Shown: positions 1-11,307 of the stretch, one piece after another
Numbering within the stretch: the first letter of the stretch is position 1
How the letters are laid out: each line of letters opens with the position of its first letter
Assembly: GCA_036250195.1 (NCBI GenBank)
Contig: JAVHZZ010000005.1
Coordinates: 124,899,398 to 124,963,397 of the forward strand
Source of the DNA: Mixophyes australis
Lineage: Eukaryota; Chordata; Amphibia; Anura; Limnodynastidae
DNA: 64,000 bases
Direction of reading: 5' to 3'
Program-made: the position numbers and the translations under genes
Notes under the pieces: model-generated
What the model was told of the DNA's origin: nothing
Databases searched by the model: none
What the model saw: only the letters and a program-made list of their open reading frames with translations

Positions 1-1
1 C

Positions 2-469
2 ACTTTAGAATTTCACCACAACTGGTCCTCCTTGTTTCCCTGGGCAGAGTTTGCCTATAATAATTCGTGTCATGCTTCCACTCAAATCTCTCCATTTTTC
101 TGCACTTTTGGTTATCATCCAAGATCCAATTCCTTGTGCTCTCTCAAGTCCGCTGGTATTCCGGAAATTCGTTCCACAGCCAGGGATCTCAAGGTCATCT
201 GGAGAAAAGTGCAGTCATCATTGAGACGAGCCTCATTCTTTGCAAAAAAAAAATCGGACCGTCACCGTACCACCTGCTCGCTCAAAGTGGGCCAGAAAGT
301 GTGGCTGTCCACACGTAATATTAGGCTCTGACAGCCTTGCAGGAAACTGGGACCTAAATTCATCGGTCCTTTCCCCATTATCAAGCAGATCAATGCTGTA
401 GCTTTCAGATTGAAAATTCCTGCTTCATTGAGGATCCCCAACACGTTCCATTGCTCCCTGCTTAAGCCT
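2..469 (+). pseudogene. Ty3/gypsy integrase C-terminal remnant
   Basis: The frame reads the end of the integrase core (motif WAEFAYNNS, then S-FF-FGYHP) and the C-terminal region with [10 protein letters not shown] and [12 protein letters not shown], the GPF/Y-type module. This is the standard layout of chromodomain gypsy (chromovirus) pol. A TGA at 329-331 interrupts the frame between the two parts, so this copy is dead. After the GPF/Y module the reading frame runs straight into a block of LTR sequence at 470. Confidence 0.8.
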
Positions 470-672
470 CTTGTGACCCTGACCTTCCTGCCTGTATCTG
501 GACCTTGCTACCGTGCCTGTGACCCTTGACCTCGGTTTGTGTATTGGATTCCCTGTCTGCTGCCGGCCCTCGACCCTTGCCTGGACTTCACTCCGCTTTC
601 CTGGGTTCTCCCTAGTCGGTACGCACTTCACGACCCTCTGCTAGTCTGCGGCCAAGTCTGTCCCCACCACTA
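470..672 (+). repeat. Internal copy of LTR segment (matches 1265-1467)
   Basis: These 203 bases are nearly identical to 1265-1467 in the downstream LTR, at a constant offset of 795 and with only a few substitutions. The segment sits where gypsy pol would have the short linker between integrase and chromodomain. A template switch or gene conversion during reverse transcription is the simplest explanation. Confidence 0.85.
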
Positions 673-698
673 TTCTATCCCAGTCGTCAAGTTCGCCT

Positions 699-938
699 GT
701 GCAGAATAGAAACAAACCGCAGAGTTACACCATTCAGAAGATTCTCGATTCTAAGAGAGTACAGGGGAAGGTGCACTTCCTAGTTCAATGGAAGAATCGT
801 GGTTTGGAAGAGCGGTCCTGGATTCCACAAAGACGGCTTCATGCTGCCAAACATTTAAAAGAACTTTTCAAAAAATTCCCTGGAAAACCTGGTTGTCGGG
901 GTTCCTTGACCCCTCCTCAAGGGGGGGTACTGTTATGA
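699..938 (+). pseudogene. Chromodomain of Ty3/gypsy pol
   Basis: The translation contains YTIQKILDSKRVQGKVHFLV followed by QWKNRGLEERSWIP, the aromatic-rich core of a chromodomain, then a basic tail. In chromoviruses this domain follows integrase and is thought to guide integration through histone marks. It is in a different frame from the integrase remnant. The frame ends at a TGA a few bases inside the LTR, as is usual. Confidence 0.8.
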
Positions 939-1540
939 GCCGCGGCGGTGCCTCAGGCCGCCGCAACTCTCTCTGCCAGACAGGAAGTGTCCCGGCCGTC
1001 TCCATGATGACCGGGACGTCCCTTCCTGTTTCTCCCCGGCCGTTGCCTAGGCAACAACCGGGACGCGCTGTGGATGTAGCGCCGCTTCCCAGCATTAGGG
1101 GCAGCCAGGCGCATGCGCAGAGCATAAGGAACAGAGTATTATAATTATTCTCCTCCTGTGGCTGATCAGCTGCTAGTTCCTCTGCTTGCCATTGGTCAGT
1201 GGTAGTATACGATCGGATTGCCTGTGTATGACCCCTTGCCTGGATTTGGATCCTGCCTGTGTTTCTTGTGACCCTGACCTTCCTGCCTGTATCTGGACCT
1301 TGCTACCGTGCCTGTGACCCTTGACCTCAGCTTGTGTATTGGATTCCCTGTCTGCTGCCGGCCCTCGACCCTTGCTTGGACTTCACTCCGCTTTCCTGGG
1401 TTCTCCCTAGTCGGTACGCACTTCACGACCCTCTGCTAGTCTGCGGCCAAGTCTGTCCCCACCACTAGGGGCTCCAGTGAACACCTGACTGGCAGAGCAG
1501 ACTCCGGGTTGTGCTGTACCGGCTAGAGGGGTTCCTAACA
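931..1540 (+). repeat. 3' LTR, chromodomain gypsy element (610 bp)
   Basis: Starts TGTTATGAGCCGCGGCGG and ends GTTCCTAACA, so it has canonical TG...CA ends. It lies just after the chromodomain and purine tract. No AATAAA is obvious. Its first 100 bases resemble the reverse complement of the right end of the LTR at 14637-16316. Confidence 0.75.
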
Positions 1541-1780
1541 TTAACGAGAGAATCACTGATATAATGTCAGTTGATCCTTTTGTAGCAGGGCTGAAATGCA
1601 GTGAAAATGTTGTTTTTGGGATAGTTCATTGTCATGGCAAAGAGGGACTTTGAAATTTATTTATATTCATCTGATCACTTTACATGACAATCTAGAGCAG
1701 GGGTAGGCAACCTGCGGCTCTCCAGGTGTAGTTTCTCAAAACTTTTGGTTATGACTGTAGATTAAAAAAATGACCTTGAG
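1541..1780. other. Intervening sequence with hAT-like terminal fragment
   Basis: No gene is seen. About 1697-1745 reads CAGGGGTAGGCAACCTGCGG and onward, which resembles the terminal sequence of hAT-type non-autonomous elements common in vertebrates. Only one end is visible. Confidence 0.4.
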
Positions 1781-3160
1781 CGCCTGAAGGGAATATTGGC
1801 TGACATTGTTCATAAAGATCAAACAGGGTTTATTTGGGGGAGAAACGCAGTCTCCAATATTAGGAATGTAATAACTCTACTCCAGTCACAATGGGAGACT
1901 GGTGGGGATGTCTCCACACTTTTGCTCTCATTGGACGCCGAGAAGGCTTTTGACATGGTGAATTGGTATCAACTGTTTGAAATAGATTTGTTTTCCCCAT
2001 ACCGTTTATATAAAACATACAAACAATATATACAAATCCTTTACCTCATATTGTTGTAAACGGACATTCATGGCTGCCTTTTTCCATACGCAGAGGGACA
2101 TGTAAGGGATGTCCTTTGCCTCCATTGTTACCTGAAGTTACACTAAAGCAAATGCTTTAGTGTTAGAGACCTTAGCGGTGGCACTTAGTCAGAGTCATCA
2201 ATTTTCAGGTATCAGAATATGGAAAGAAGAGGTGAAACTCTCACTTTTTGAGGATGATATGTTACTATTTGTATCTGAACCATCTACCTCTATCCCAGCG
2301 ATATTTGACACAATAACAAGCTTTAGTTCATTCAGAGGGTATAAAATTAATTTTCAAAAGTTGGAAGTACTTATATTGGGAAAATCATTAAGTAATAAGG
2401 CAGTACCATTAGATTTGGGAGCTTTTAGAATAGTGCAACCAACACTTAAGTGTTGAGCCTCCAGATCACTGCGCCATCACAACACCTTTACCAACACAAT
2501 TTTACTCCCATCATTGGTAAGATTCAAGCACAGTTGAACAACTGGAGGCACCTTAGAGTATCTCTAATGGGGAGGGTGGCAATTATTAAAAGTATATCTT
2601 TCCTAAACGAACATACCCCATGCAAATGTTACCCATAGCTATAAGTAGGAAGGATGCTTGTAAATGTATGGCCCCTTTTACTAAATTTATATGGCAGCAG
2701 AAAAAGAGCAAAATAGCGAGGAGTAGATTGTTATTGTCTAAACAGAATGCAGGAGTAGGCTTTCCGGATGTCTGGACCTTTAGTGTGACAACAATGTTTA
2801 AGTATATTTCAGACTGGTTACTAGGTCTTGAACATTTTACAAATAAAGTTTTAGAGGAAGAGAGCTTCTATCCATATGCTCCAGCTGCACTTTTTCATAT
2901 GTCGAAGAGAGATATTCCATCTAATATATTGCAAAACGTATTGTTTAAGGATACATATACTGCATGGCAAACAATTAGTAAACAACTGAGTAATAACTCA
3001 AAATTCACCAAGTATTGACTATTGTGGGGAAACCCAGAATTTGCACCTTCCTTGTCCAACCAGATGTTTAAAGTCTGGAAGGAAAAGCTATATTATCAGT
3101 AAAAGATGTCTTTGATCCAGGAGGAGTAATGTTCACTTTTCAACAGTTACAGGAAACGCA
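1781..3160 (+). pseudogene. L1/Tx1-like LINE ORF2, reverse transcriptase part
   Basis: The translation has the L1-type RT landmarks in order: VHKDQTGFI with GRN (about 1805-1850), LLSLDAEKAFD (1923-1955, the first catalytic aspartate region), a decayed GCPL segment near 2105, LFEDDMLLF (2249-2275, matching the FADD catalytic box with A to E), GYKINFQKLEVL (2339-2375), and later LWGNPEFAP and FQQLQET up to 3160. There are several frameshifts and deletions, including one near 2040-2160. It continues beyond the inserted LTR at 4694. The start is truncated: no ORF1 or endonuclease is seen. Confidence 0.8.
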
Positions 3161-3379
3161 TGTCACGGGCACTAGGAGTCTTTGCCCAGGATATCACCAG
3201 ATGATGGACTTACCAGAGTAATATAGCTGGTACTATGGTTCTCTGGTAGCAGGGTGAAAACGGAACAGGAGAATCAGCAGATGGTGAGAGAATGCTCAAG
3301 AAAAGTCTATGACTAGCAGCAACTGGTAATGAGTAGATGTATGTACACGAGGAACCAGATGGACAAGTAAATGTGAGGA

Positions 3380-3665
3380 GAGTCAGTGGTCTGCGTATAG
3401 CAAGTTGTACCACTGCTATAGTGGGGAGGAATGTCCAGGAGTAGCGAGGAGGTAGTGAGAGTCAGCGGTCTGCGTATAGCAAGTTGTACCGCTGTCTATA
3501 GTGAAGGAATGGAGTCCAGGTGAAAGTAAGTAACGGGGAAGTCAGTGGTCTGCGTATAGCAAGTTGTACCACTGCTTATGTGACAGAATACTTGAAACTG
3601 GTGTCACAGGGAACAGGAGTCAGTGGTCTGCGTCAGCAAGTTGTACCACTGCTATATATATGTGA
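3380..3665. repeat. Four tandem hairpin units (about 78-80 bp)
   Basis: Units begin near 3382, 3461, 3541 and 3618. Each contains CAGYGGT, a spacer with TATAGCAAG in most units, and ACCRCTG, so each can form a 7 bp stem. In the second unit both arms carry the compensating change (CAGCGGT with ACCGCTG). Confidence 0.75.
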
Positions 3666-4084
3666 GGAGGGGTACGAGGAGATGAATGTAAAGCAGAGTA
3701 TACACGGGGCACACAGAACTTGATCCCACGATGATATCCACAATACCACAATAACTGACAAGCGCTGCTTGAAGTATACAAAGTCACAATAGCTATCCAG
3801 GCAATAGGAAACAAAGTCAATGGTAACAATAGCTTCAGTGGATAGGAGGCTCCGGAGAAGAACACAACTCAGTCCAGATGGATATGCAATACAAAAGCAA
3901 AGTCAATGGAAAGTATGCATACCGCGGTTCAGGAGAGCAGGCTGTCAGAGAGACGTGCAGGGATACCTGAACGGTTGAAGGCCGGCAGGAGGAGAGACCA
4001 CTGGAGGGTGGAAACGGTAATCAGGTTGGTGCAGCGCACGGCAGGTAACCCAGAATCAACAAAGCAATACTCAGGAAGCAGTAG

Positions 4085-4440
4085 TAAGTGAAACTGGAAA
4101 CATGATGAACACGGGAGAGTTGAGGCTGTCTGGTATCCAGTAGTAGTGGTGGAGGCAGCGGAGAGAAGGCACGCTGAACACGGGAGAGTAGAGGCGGTCT
4201 GGAACCCTGTAGTAGTAACGGAGGCAGCGGAGAGCTGACACGATAAACACAGGAGAGTTGAGATGATCTGGAACTCTGTAGTAGTAACGGAGGCAGCGGA
4301 GAGCAGACATGCTGAACACAGGAGAGTTGAGACGAACTGGAGTCCGGTAGTAGTAGCAGATAGGAATCAGCTGAGTGCAGGCACGATGAACACAGGAGAG
4401 TTGAAGTGGTCTGGAAACCACAATAGCAGTAAACAGGAAT
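4085..4440. repeat. Five tandem units of about 70 bp in the LTR
   Basis: Units carry AACACRGGAGAGTTGAG followed by a TCTGGAA...GTAGTAGTA block and GGAGGCAGCGGAGAG. They begin near 4108, 4177, 4247, 4315 and 4389. Related units appear in the second LTR copy around 15780-15960. Confidence 0.65.
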
Positions 4441-4693
4441 CAGCAGGAGCTGAATACACGAGGAAACACAGGAACACCTTCAGAGGCTCATGGGGGATGA
4501 GACTCCAAGATCAGGCAACCAGGTAATGATCACAGGTGGTTTAAATAGGGAGGGTTGTCTGATCATCCAATCAATTAAAAGCAACAGGTACTGAAGGTTT
4601 GATAAGGGCTGCACATGCGCAGACCCTCAGGATGGCAGACGGCCACGGTTCCTGAACACACGGGAAATGGCACTCACAGTCCGGTGAGTGACA

Positions 4694-5540
4694 ATGCATT
4701 TACTTCCGCATTCACATTTTTACTTATATTTGCAGGTCAGGCATTATATGGCTGGCAAACAAAGAACAGTGGTACAAGGTCATGAGGTTTCAATGGTGAA
4801 TCCTGAATCTCTATTAGGTTTTTTCGTATACACAAATTTAGAATTAGATATCTATATTTGGATTTAATCAATACAAACGTGACCTCTGTTTGGTCCAAAG
4901 TCTGGGAGTCTTGGAAAAAGGACATCCCAAGTTTGAAACCTCCAGAAGACGTTCTAGCTCATAAAGCGCAAGTCATGAAAGCATTGAGCTCAGCTAGACT
5001 CCAGGAAATACATATAAAAACAATAAATAGGGCGTGTATCTTACAAGCTCAGAGGAGGCATGTAGTGGAGAATGAAACTGGTTTCTGTCCAAAGTGTGGC
5101 TACCTTTGTACACAATTTTTGGACATGCCAGAAGATTGTGAATTTTTGAAACAAACTAGTGTCCTTTCTAAATTTTACTTTTAAATGTACAATTGCAGAC
5201 AAGTCCTGAGGCTTTGCTGTTTGCCTCCTTCGATGTGTGGAAGGAGAGAATACCGAATCCTCAAATTTTACCCCTATTAGCGGTTATTGTTACTTTAGCA
5301 AGGAACGCTATACTTGGTAATAATCCTGCACGTACATCCCAGACTGATATGGAAGTTAAATCAGAATTGTTAGATATTTTATATTTTGATAGGCAAACTA
5401 CATTCTCAGATCTAGAAAAGGGCATTAAGGGGTTTTACAATAAATGGGGCATGTATATTGAAACCTTAGAACCTCATGTACAAACTCAAATTCTGCAAGT
5501 TTTTGAAGCAACCAAGTGGTCGCTATTGAGGCGGCTTTAA
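4694..5540 (+). pseudogene. L1/Tx1-like LINE ORF2, C-terminal part
   Basis: This continues the LINE interrupted at 3160. The frame immediately after the LTR reads HFYLYLQVRHYMAG, a conserved L1/Tx1 C-terminal segment, then a cysteine-containing region (FCPKCGYLC, near 5085-5112) like the C-terminal zinc knuckle. A long stretch follows ending near 5540 with LARNAI and FYNKWGMYIETL, typical of the end of L1-type ORF2. A stop near 5182 breaks it. Removing the LTR and one copy of its 5 bp duplication restores one frame across the junction. Confidence 0.7.
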
Positions 5541-5756
5541 TGTCCTTTAGACATGTGAAGTTTACGACTCTGAGTTGTATTATCAATCAAATCTTACATA
5601 CAATTGCACTTCCGTCTCTGCACAGTGAGATAGTCCTGTGTGCGAAAAAAGAAAAAGAAAAAGAGAGTAGGAAATAGAGAGAAGGAAGAATTTGTGGAGA
5701 AAGTAACCCAGTAGACACTTAAAGATAGAGGAATAGCTGAAACTACATCCTCAAAT
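5541..5756. other. Junction between LINE and Penelope remnants
   Basis: No gene is recognised. A short A/G-rich run lies at 5645-5700. It may be 3' untranslated sequence of the LINE or leader of the Penelope element. Confidence 0.4.
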
Positions 5757-8143
5757 TTGTTTAATCTTAGTACAGTAACGTTGACTAAAGAAGAGTTAAT
5801 GGTTTTGGAAAAGGGTTTAAAGTTTGCTCCTACTAATAAGATGCATGAGTTTAACATGTTCATAGATATACAAAAATTTATAAGGAAGATCACGGTTAAG
5901 AAATTCTTCAATACAAAGAATCAGCAGGAAATAGAATAATTGAATTTAGAATTAAATAAAGAGCACAAGTTCAACCTTTTTCCCCTCACACATTAAGGGG
6001 AATTTCATAGATACTTTTAATAAGATAGTGATAGAAGAAATTAAAAACATCAAGAGCAATAGATCCTGGGGAAGAAAGAAAACTCATAATTTAACGTTTA
6101 AAGAAAGGTGTGCTATGGAGAAGCTTACAAAGATTAAACAAATAGTAATTAAACCTGCGAACAAGGGTGGGGCAGTAGTTGTCATGGATGTAGAATATTA
6201 CATACAAGAAATTTTGGGACAACTAAATTCTGGAAATACATATAAGAAATTAAAAACTGACCCCACGGATTCCATTATTAGAGATCTAAGAACATTGGTG
6301 ACTAAATATGTTGAAGAAGGGGTTTTGGACACTAATGTTTTGGATTTGTAGTCATTCCTTATCCCAGAACTCCGGTTTTATATATACTGCCGAAAATTCA
6401 CAAAACGTAGAAAAACCTCCAGGGAGGCCGATTATATCGGGTACTTGGTCTGCGACAGTCAATTTATCAGAAATCATCGATTTCTATTTACAACTGTTGG
6501 CCCCAATGAGCAAGTCATATTTACAGGATTCTGTTATGACTGCCTTTGTTTTGTATCTGGCAGCAGTACCTATAATCCATCAGAGGTGCTGCTGCTGTCC
6601 TGCTCCTGAACTCTGCAACATGCCTGAAGGAGTTAATCTCCTTGTCTGATGCTAATTAGAACTGCACCTGTTGCACTGCTTTAAGTACCTGCCTCTAGCT
6701 GTGCTCTGAGCAGTTCATCCATTTGTTCCTGGCTGCTGCTAACCTGCTCCTGTGCTATTTCGTATATACCTGCTGGACTGAACTTCTGTGTATGACCCCT
6801 GCCTGTACCTTGGACCTTGCCTGCTTGCCTGAGACCCGGAATCATTTGCCTGTACCTTGGACCACGCTGTTTTGCCTGTTGCCCTGACCTTTTGGACAGA
6901 CTTCTGGACCTCGCCTATTTGCTTGATCTCTGCCTGGCTATTTGGATTTGTTTGTCTGGTCTCTATTTGATCCCTGGACTCTGTCTGCTTACCTGGACAG
7001 CCTTGTGCCTTCTGGACTGGGGTAAACTTATTATACTTGTTCCTGCCATTTTACTATACAGTCTCTTTTGGAACCTGTTATCCGTTGATTTAAATTATCT
7101 TTGTTAATATATTTAAATGAATAAAGACACTTTGCCTTACACTTCCGTGAATGCACTGGGATTCATAACAGATTTGAAGAGTTTCCTACATAGCTTGTCT
7201 CAAATAGTATGGGACCCAGAGTTGATATTAGTTACAGCGGATGTGAAGTCCCTTTATACTATTATTCAACATGAATTAGGGTTGAAAGCAGTGTCAGAAG
7301 CATTAGATAACTCCATATATACAGAAGGTTTGAAGAATTTTCTGAGAAGGTATTGATTTATATTGACACAGTTATTTTCGTTGTGAGGGTCATAATTATG
7401 CCCAGTGTGTCGGAACGGCTATGGGCACCAGGTTTGCCCCAAGCTATGCCAAAATTTTCATGACCCAATGGGAAAATTCCCATGTGTGGATGGGTCATGA
7501 TTTTTGGGCAAACCTGGTGTCCTGGCTTCGATACATAGACAATGTGTTTTTTATTTGGAGGGACCGAAAAAGATCTTAATAAGTTTTGTGAATATTTGAA
7601 TAATAATGATGTAAATATTGAATTACCTTTCGATATAAGTAAGTTGAGGATTACTTTTTTGGACATTACTGTGTATGTCAATGAGGGGCATATACAAACC
7701 ATGACATATAAGAAACTAACTGATACAAACAGCTACATTCAACGGGATAGTCACCACCACTCTATATGGTTAGATAACATTCCTTTGGGACAAATGAAGA
7801 GAATAAGGAGGAATTGTTCTGAGGATACAGTTTGTGAACTCAAATTAAAGAAATGAAAGATGCTTTTTTAGTGAAGGGATATAGTGAGGAAAGTGTCAAA
7901 AGAGCGGAACAAAAAGTTTTGAATTTGGATAGGGAGACTCTCTTCACTAATAATGAAGATAAAGAAAACAGTCGATCAAATAGATTTGAATGGGCGTTCA
8001 TCTCTGAGTTTAGAAATGAATATAGACATATAGAGAATATTTTTAGAAAAAATTGGGACCTTTTAAGGAGGGATGAGATTACAGGTAAAATCATCCCAGA
8101 CAAACCAGTTTTTACATATATGAAGGCACCAAACCTTAAAGAT
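5757..8143 (+). pseudogene. Penelope-like N-terminal region and reverse transcriptase
   Basis: Recognisable segments are VTLTKEELMVLEKGLKFAPT (5775-5835), the IVIKPANKGGAVVVMD block (6142-6190), LPKIHK with PPGRPI (near 6390-6430), then after the LTR LVTADVKSLYTIIQHELGL (7230-7290; palm motif A), RYIDN-VFFIW (about 7529-7560; motif C) and LRITFLDITVYV (7645-7680). Motif C has D-N where active Penelope RTs have D-D, so catalysis would be lost even without the frame breaks. The segment ends at APNLKD (8141-8143), where the LINE is inserted. Confidence 0.8.
6532..7170 (+). repeat. Solo LTR of Ty3/gypsy type (639 bp) in Penelope RT
   Basis: Ends are TGTTATGA and TCATAACA, a perfect 8 bp terminal inversion. 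It is flanked by GATTC (6527-6531) and GATTT (7171-7175), a 5 bp target duplication with one mismatch. An AATAAA polyadenylation signal is at 7120-7125. Pyrimidine- and CCTGC-rich composition resembles the LTR at 931-1540. Excising it with one flank joins the Penelope frame across SYLQD and LKSFL. Confidence 0.8.
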
Positions 8144-8343
8144 AGTAACATAGTTGATGAGGTTGAAAAAAGACACCAGTCCATCAAGTTCAACCTATTT
8201 TGGATCTCCTGCGATCCTGCACTTATATTTGAAATTAATCCAGAGTAAGCAACCGCCAATCTGTTTCAATTGTGAAAATCCCCCCAGACTCAATATTGCA
8301 GTCCTATTTTTACCCTATATCCACTACTATTCTTCATTTTAAA
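8144..8343 (-). other. 3' UTR of the CR1-type LINE
   Basis: The plus strand begins GTAACATAGTTGATGAGG and continues with a conserved block (8150-8200). It is the reverse complement of the usual LINE 3' tail, which is probably the recognition site for its own RT. Only about one and a half terminal octamer-like repeats remain. Confidence 0.7.
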
Positions 8344-11270
8344 TTAACGGTCGTATCCCTGGATACACCTTTCCGCTAAAAATTTGTCTAACCCTTTCTT
8401 AAACATATCTATTGAATCTGCCATCACAACCTTCCCTGGCAATGAATTCCATATCTTGACTGCCCTTACTGTAAAGAACCCCTTCCTTTGCTGGTTTTGA
8501 AATTTCATCTCCTCTAACCTTAGGGGATGACCACATGTCCTGTGTATGGTCCTTGGGGTAAAAAGTTCCCATGAAATCACTCTGTATTGACCCCTAATGT
8601 ATTTGCACATAGTAATCATATCTCCCCTTAGACGCCTCTTTTCTAAAGTAAACATGCCTAAACTGGCTAACCTTTCCTCATAACTTAATGACTCCATACC
8701 CTTTATCAATTTTGTCGCCCTTCTCTGAACCCTTTCTAGTTCCAAATAAATTATCTTTTTTATAGAGTGGTGCCCAGAACTGTACTGCATATTCAAGATG
8801 AGGTCTTACCAATGATTTAGACAGTGGCAAAATTACACTGTCTTCCCTTGCATCTATGCCCCTTTTTATGCATGCCAGTACTTTGTTTGCCCTTGCAGCT
8901 GCTGCTTGACATTGAGCACTATTGCTAAGTCTACTGTCTACGAGCACTCCCAAATCCTTTTACAATATAGATTCTCCTAAATCAATTCCATTTAATTTAT
9001 AGATTGCGTTCTTGTTTTTGATCCCTGAATGCATAACCTTACATTTATTTGTGTTAAACCTCATATTCCATTTGGCCGCCCAATCCTCCAGTTTATTTAA
9101 GTCCCTCTGTAGAGAAGCTACATCTTGCTCTGATTTTATTACCTTACAGAGTTATGTGTCATCTGCAAAAATAGAAACTTTACTCTCTAAACCATCACCA
9201 AGGTCATTAATAAATATATTAAAAAGGAGTGGTCCCAGCACGGAACCTTGAGGTACTCCACTTAAGACTTTTGACCAATTAGAAAATGTTCCATTTATCA
9301 CAACTCTCTGTTCCCTATTCTCTAACCAGTTTTCAATCCAAGTACAAATTTTGATTCCTAGACCCAGTTCCCTTATTTTGTAAACCTACCTCTTGTGTGG
9401 TACTGTATCAGAGGCCTTTGCAAAATCTAAGTAGACCACATCTACTGTCCTGCTCTGGTCTAAGTTCCCACTAACTCCCTCGTAGAAACTAATTAGATTA
9501 GTTTGACATGACCTATCCCTCACAAATCCATGTTAATTCCCACTAATAATTTTATTGCGTACCAAGTAATCCTGAATACTGTCCCTTAAAATACCTTCCA
9601 GTAGTTTCCCCACTATTGATGTCAGGCTAACAGGTCTATAATTCTCTGGTTGTGATCTCGTCCCCTTTTTAAACAACGGCACCACATCTGCTATTCGCCA
9701 ATCCCTTGGTACTGAGCCTGATGAGATTGAATCTCTGAAAATTAAGAATAGCGGTCTAGCTATTTCCGAGTTTAACTCCATAAGGACCCTTGGATGTATG
9801 CCATCTGGACCTGGAGCTTTATTTATCTTAATCTTCAGTCGCCTTTGGACTTCTTCCTCTGACAACCAAGTATTAATTAACGGCATGGTTTAATTTCCAT
9901 TTTTATGTATTACTCCTGCCATTTGTTCCTCTCTGGTAAATACTGAAGAAAAGAACGTGTTTAATACCTCTGCTTTTTCCTTAGTATCATTTATCAATTC
10001 ACCCATCTCACTTCTTAGGGGTCCTATATTATCTTTTTTAATCCTTTTGCCATTTATATACTTAAAAAACTTTTTGGGGTTTGTCTTACTTTCTTTTGCA
10101 ATGTGCCTTTCATTTTCTAATTTAGCCAATCTAATTTCCTTTTTGCATGTTTTATTACATTCCTTGTACCTACGGAAGGACTCCTCTGACCCTTCAGACT
10201 TAAACAATTTAAATGCACGCTTCTTCCTTTGCATTTCTTCCCTTACCTTTTTATTTAGCCACATTGGTTTCGACTTAATTCTTTTACATTTATTTCCCAT
10301 AGGAATGAACTTATACGTGTATGTTTCCAACAACATTTTAAAGACAGCCCACATTTCTTCCGTATTTTTTCCTTCAAAGGCTTTGTCCCAGTCTATGCTC
10401 TTTATAGACTCCTTTAGCATATTAAAATTTGCCTTTCTAAAGTTTAAAGTTCTAGTTGATCCCTTATACCGTTGTTTCTGGAAACTAATTTCAAATGAGA
10501 CCATATTATGATCACTGTTTCCCAAGTGCTCCTTTATTTGATAATTTGATATTACGTCTACATTGTTTGTTATTACTAGGTCCAGTATAGTCTGGTTCCT
10601 AGTTGGTTCCTCTACTAATTGGGACATGTAATGGTCTTTTAGCGTGCTCAGAAACCTATTTCCCCTAGCTGTACCGCAGGTCTCAGTACTCCAATCAATG
10701 TCCGGATAATTAAAATCCCCCATAATTAAAATTTGACCTAGTTGTGTAGCCTTTTCAATTTGCTGTAGAAGTTGGGCTTCCTCAATCGTACTAATATCTG
10801 GCGGTTTATAGCATATCCCTATTAGCAACTTCTCTGAACTTTTTCCTCCGCTGGATATTTCCACCCACAATGCCTCTATATTATCACCAATATTCTCGTA
10901 TATAACTTCCTGAATACTTGGTTTTAATTCTGGCTTAATATAAAGACATACTCCTCCTCCCCTTTTATTTACCCTATCCCTCCTGAAGAGAGAATAGCCT
11001 TCCAAGTTGACTGCCCAGTCATCTGTATCATCCCACCAGGTCTCCGTAATACCTATAATATCATACTGCTCATTCATTGCTACTAGTTCTAACTCCCCCA
11101 TTTTACCTGTCAGGCTTCTTGCATTTGCAAGCATACACTTAAGTCTATTGCCTCCCTTACGTATTTCTTTTTGCTTTAAAAAGGGCCACTCCTTACCGGC
11201 TATGCTTCCCTTTACCCCCTCTCCACCCCCTTGACTCTTGTTAAATTCCTCCTTACTACTCTCAATGTCT
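8344..11270 (-). pseudogene. CR1-type LINE ORF2: endonuclease and reverse transcriptase
   Basis: The endonuclease (11134 to about 10450) is complete in motifs: NARSL, ITETWW, GDFNYPDIDW and SDHNMVSFEI, as in APE-type LINE nucleases. RT motifs follow on the minus strand: KAPGPDGIHP (about 9815), NYRPVSLTS (about 9635), a palm motif A with DFAKASDTVPH (about 9420; F changed to S), [14 protein letters not shown] (about 9240) and the catalytic FADDT (about 9165). The C-terminal block [12 protein letters not shown] is near 8720. The open frame continues upstream of the ATG at 11134 to about 11270. In-frame stops near 9890 and 9533 and more near 9385, 9155 and 8960 disable it. Confidence 0.85.
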
Positions 11271-11307
11271 ATCCCATAAATACTTGCTTGCCCCTCCCCC
11301 CTGGAGC

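Larger units (their letters stand above)
1..1540 (+). mobile_element. 3' part of a chromodomain Ty3/gypsy LTR retrotransposon
   Basis: The 5' part lies outside the window. What remains is the C-terminal half of integrase, a chromodomain and the 3' LTR. The coding part is broken by a stop and a frameshift, and a 203 bp piece of LTR lies between integrase and the chromodomain. A purine-rich tract (about 917-928) precedes the LTR, as expected for plus-strand priming. Confidence 0.85.
3161..4693 (-). repeat. Large solo LTR of Ty3/gypsy type (1.53 kb)
   Basis: Starts TGTCACGGGC and ends GTGAGTGACA on the plus strand, and is flanked by ACGCA (3156-3160) and ATGCA (4694-4698), a 5 bp target-site duplication with one C to T change in a CpG. 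A second copy with the same start and similar internal repeats lies at 14637-16316. There is no coding capacity. The minus orientation follows from similarity of the longer copy's right end to the start of the LTR at 931. Confidence 0.75.
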
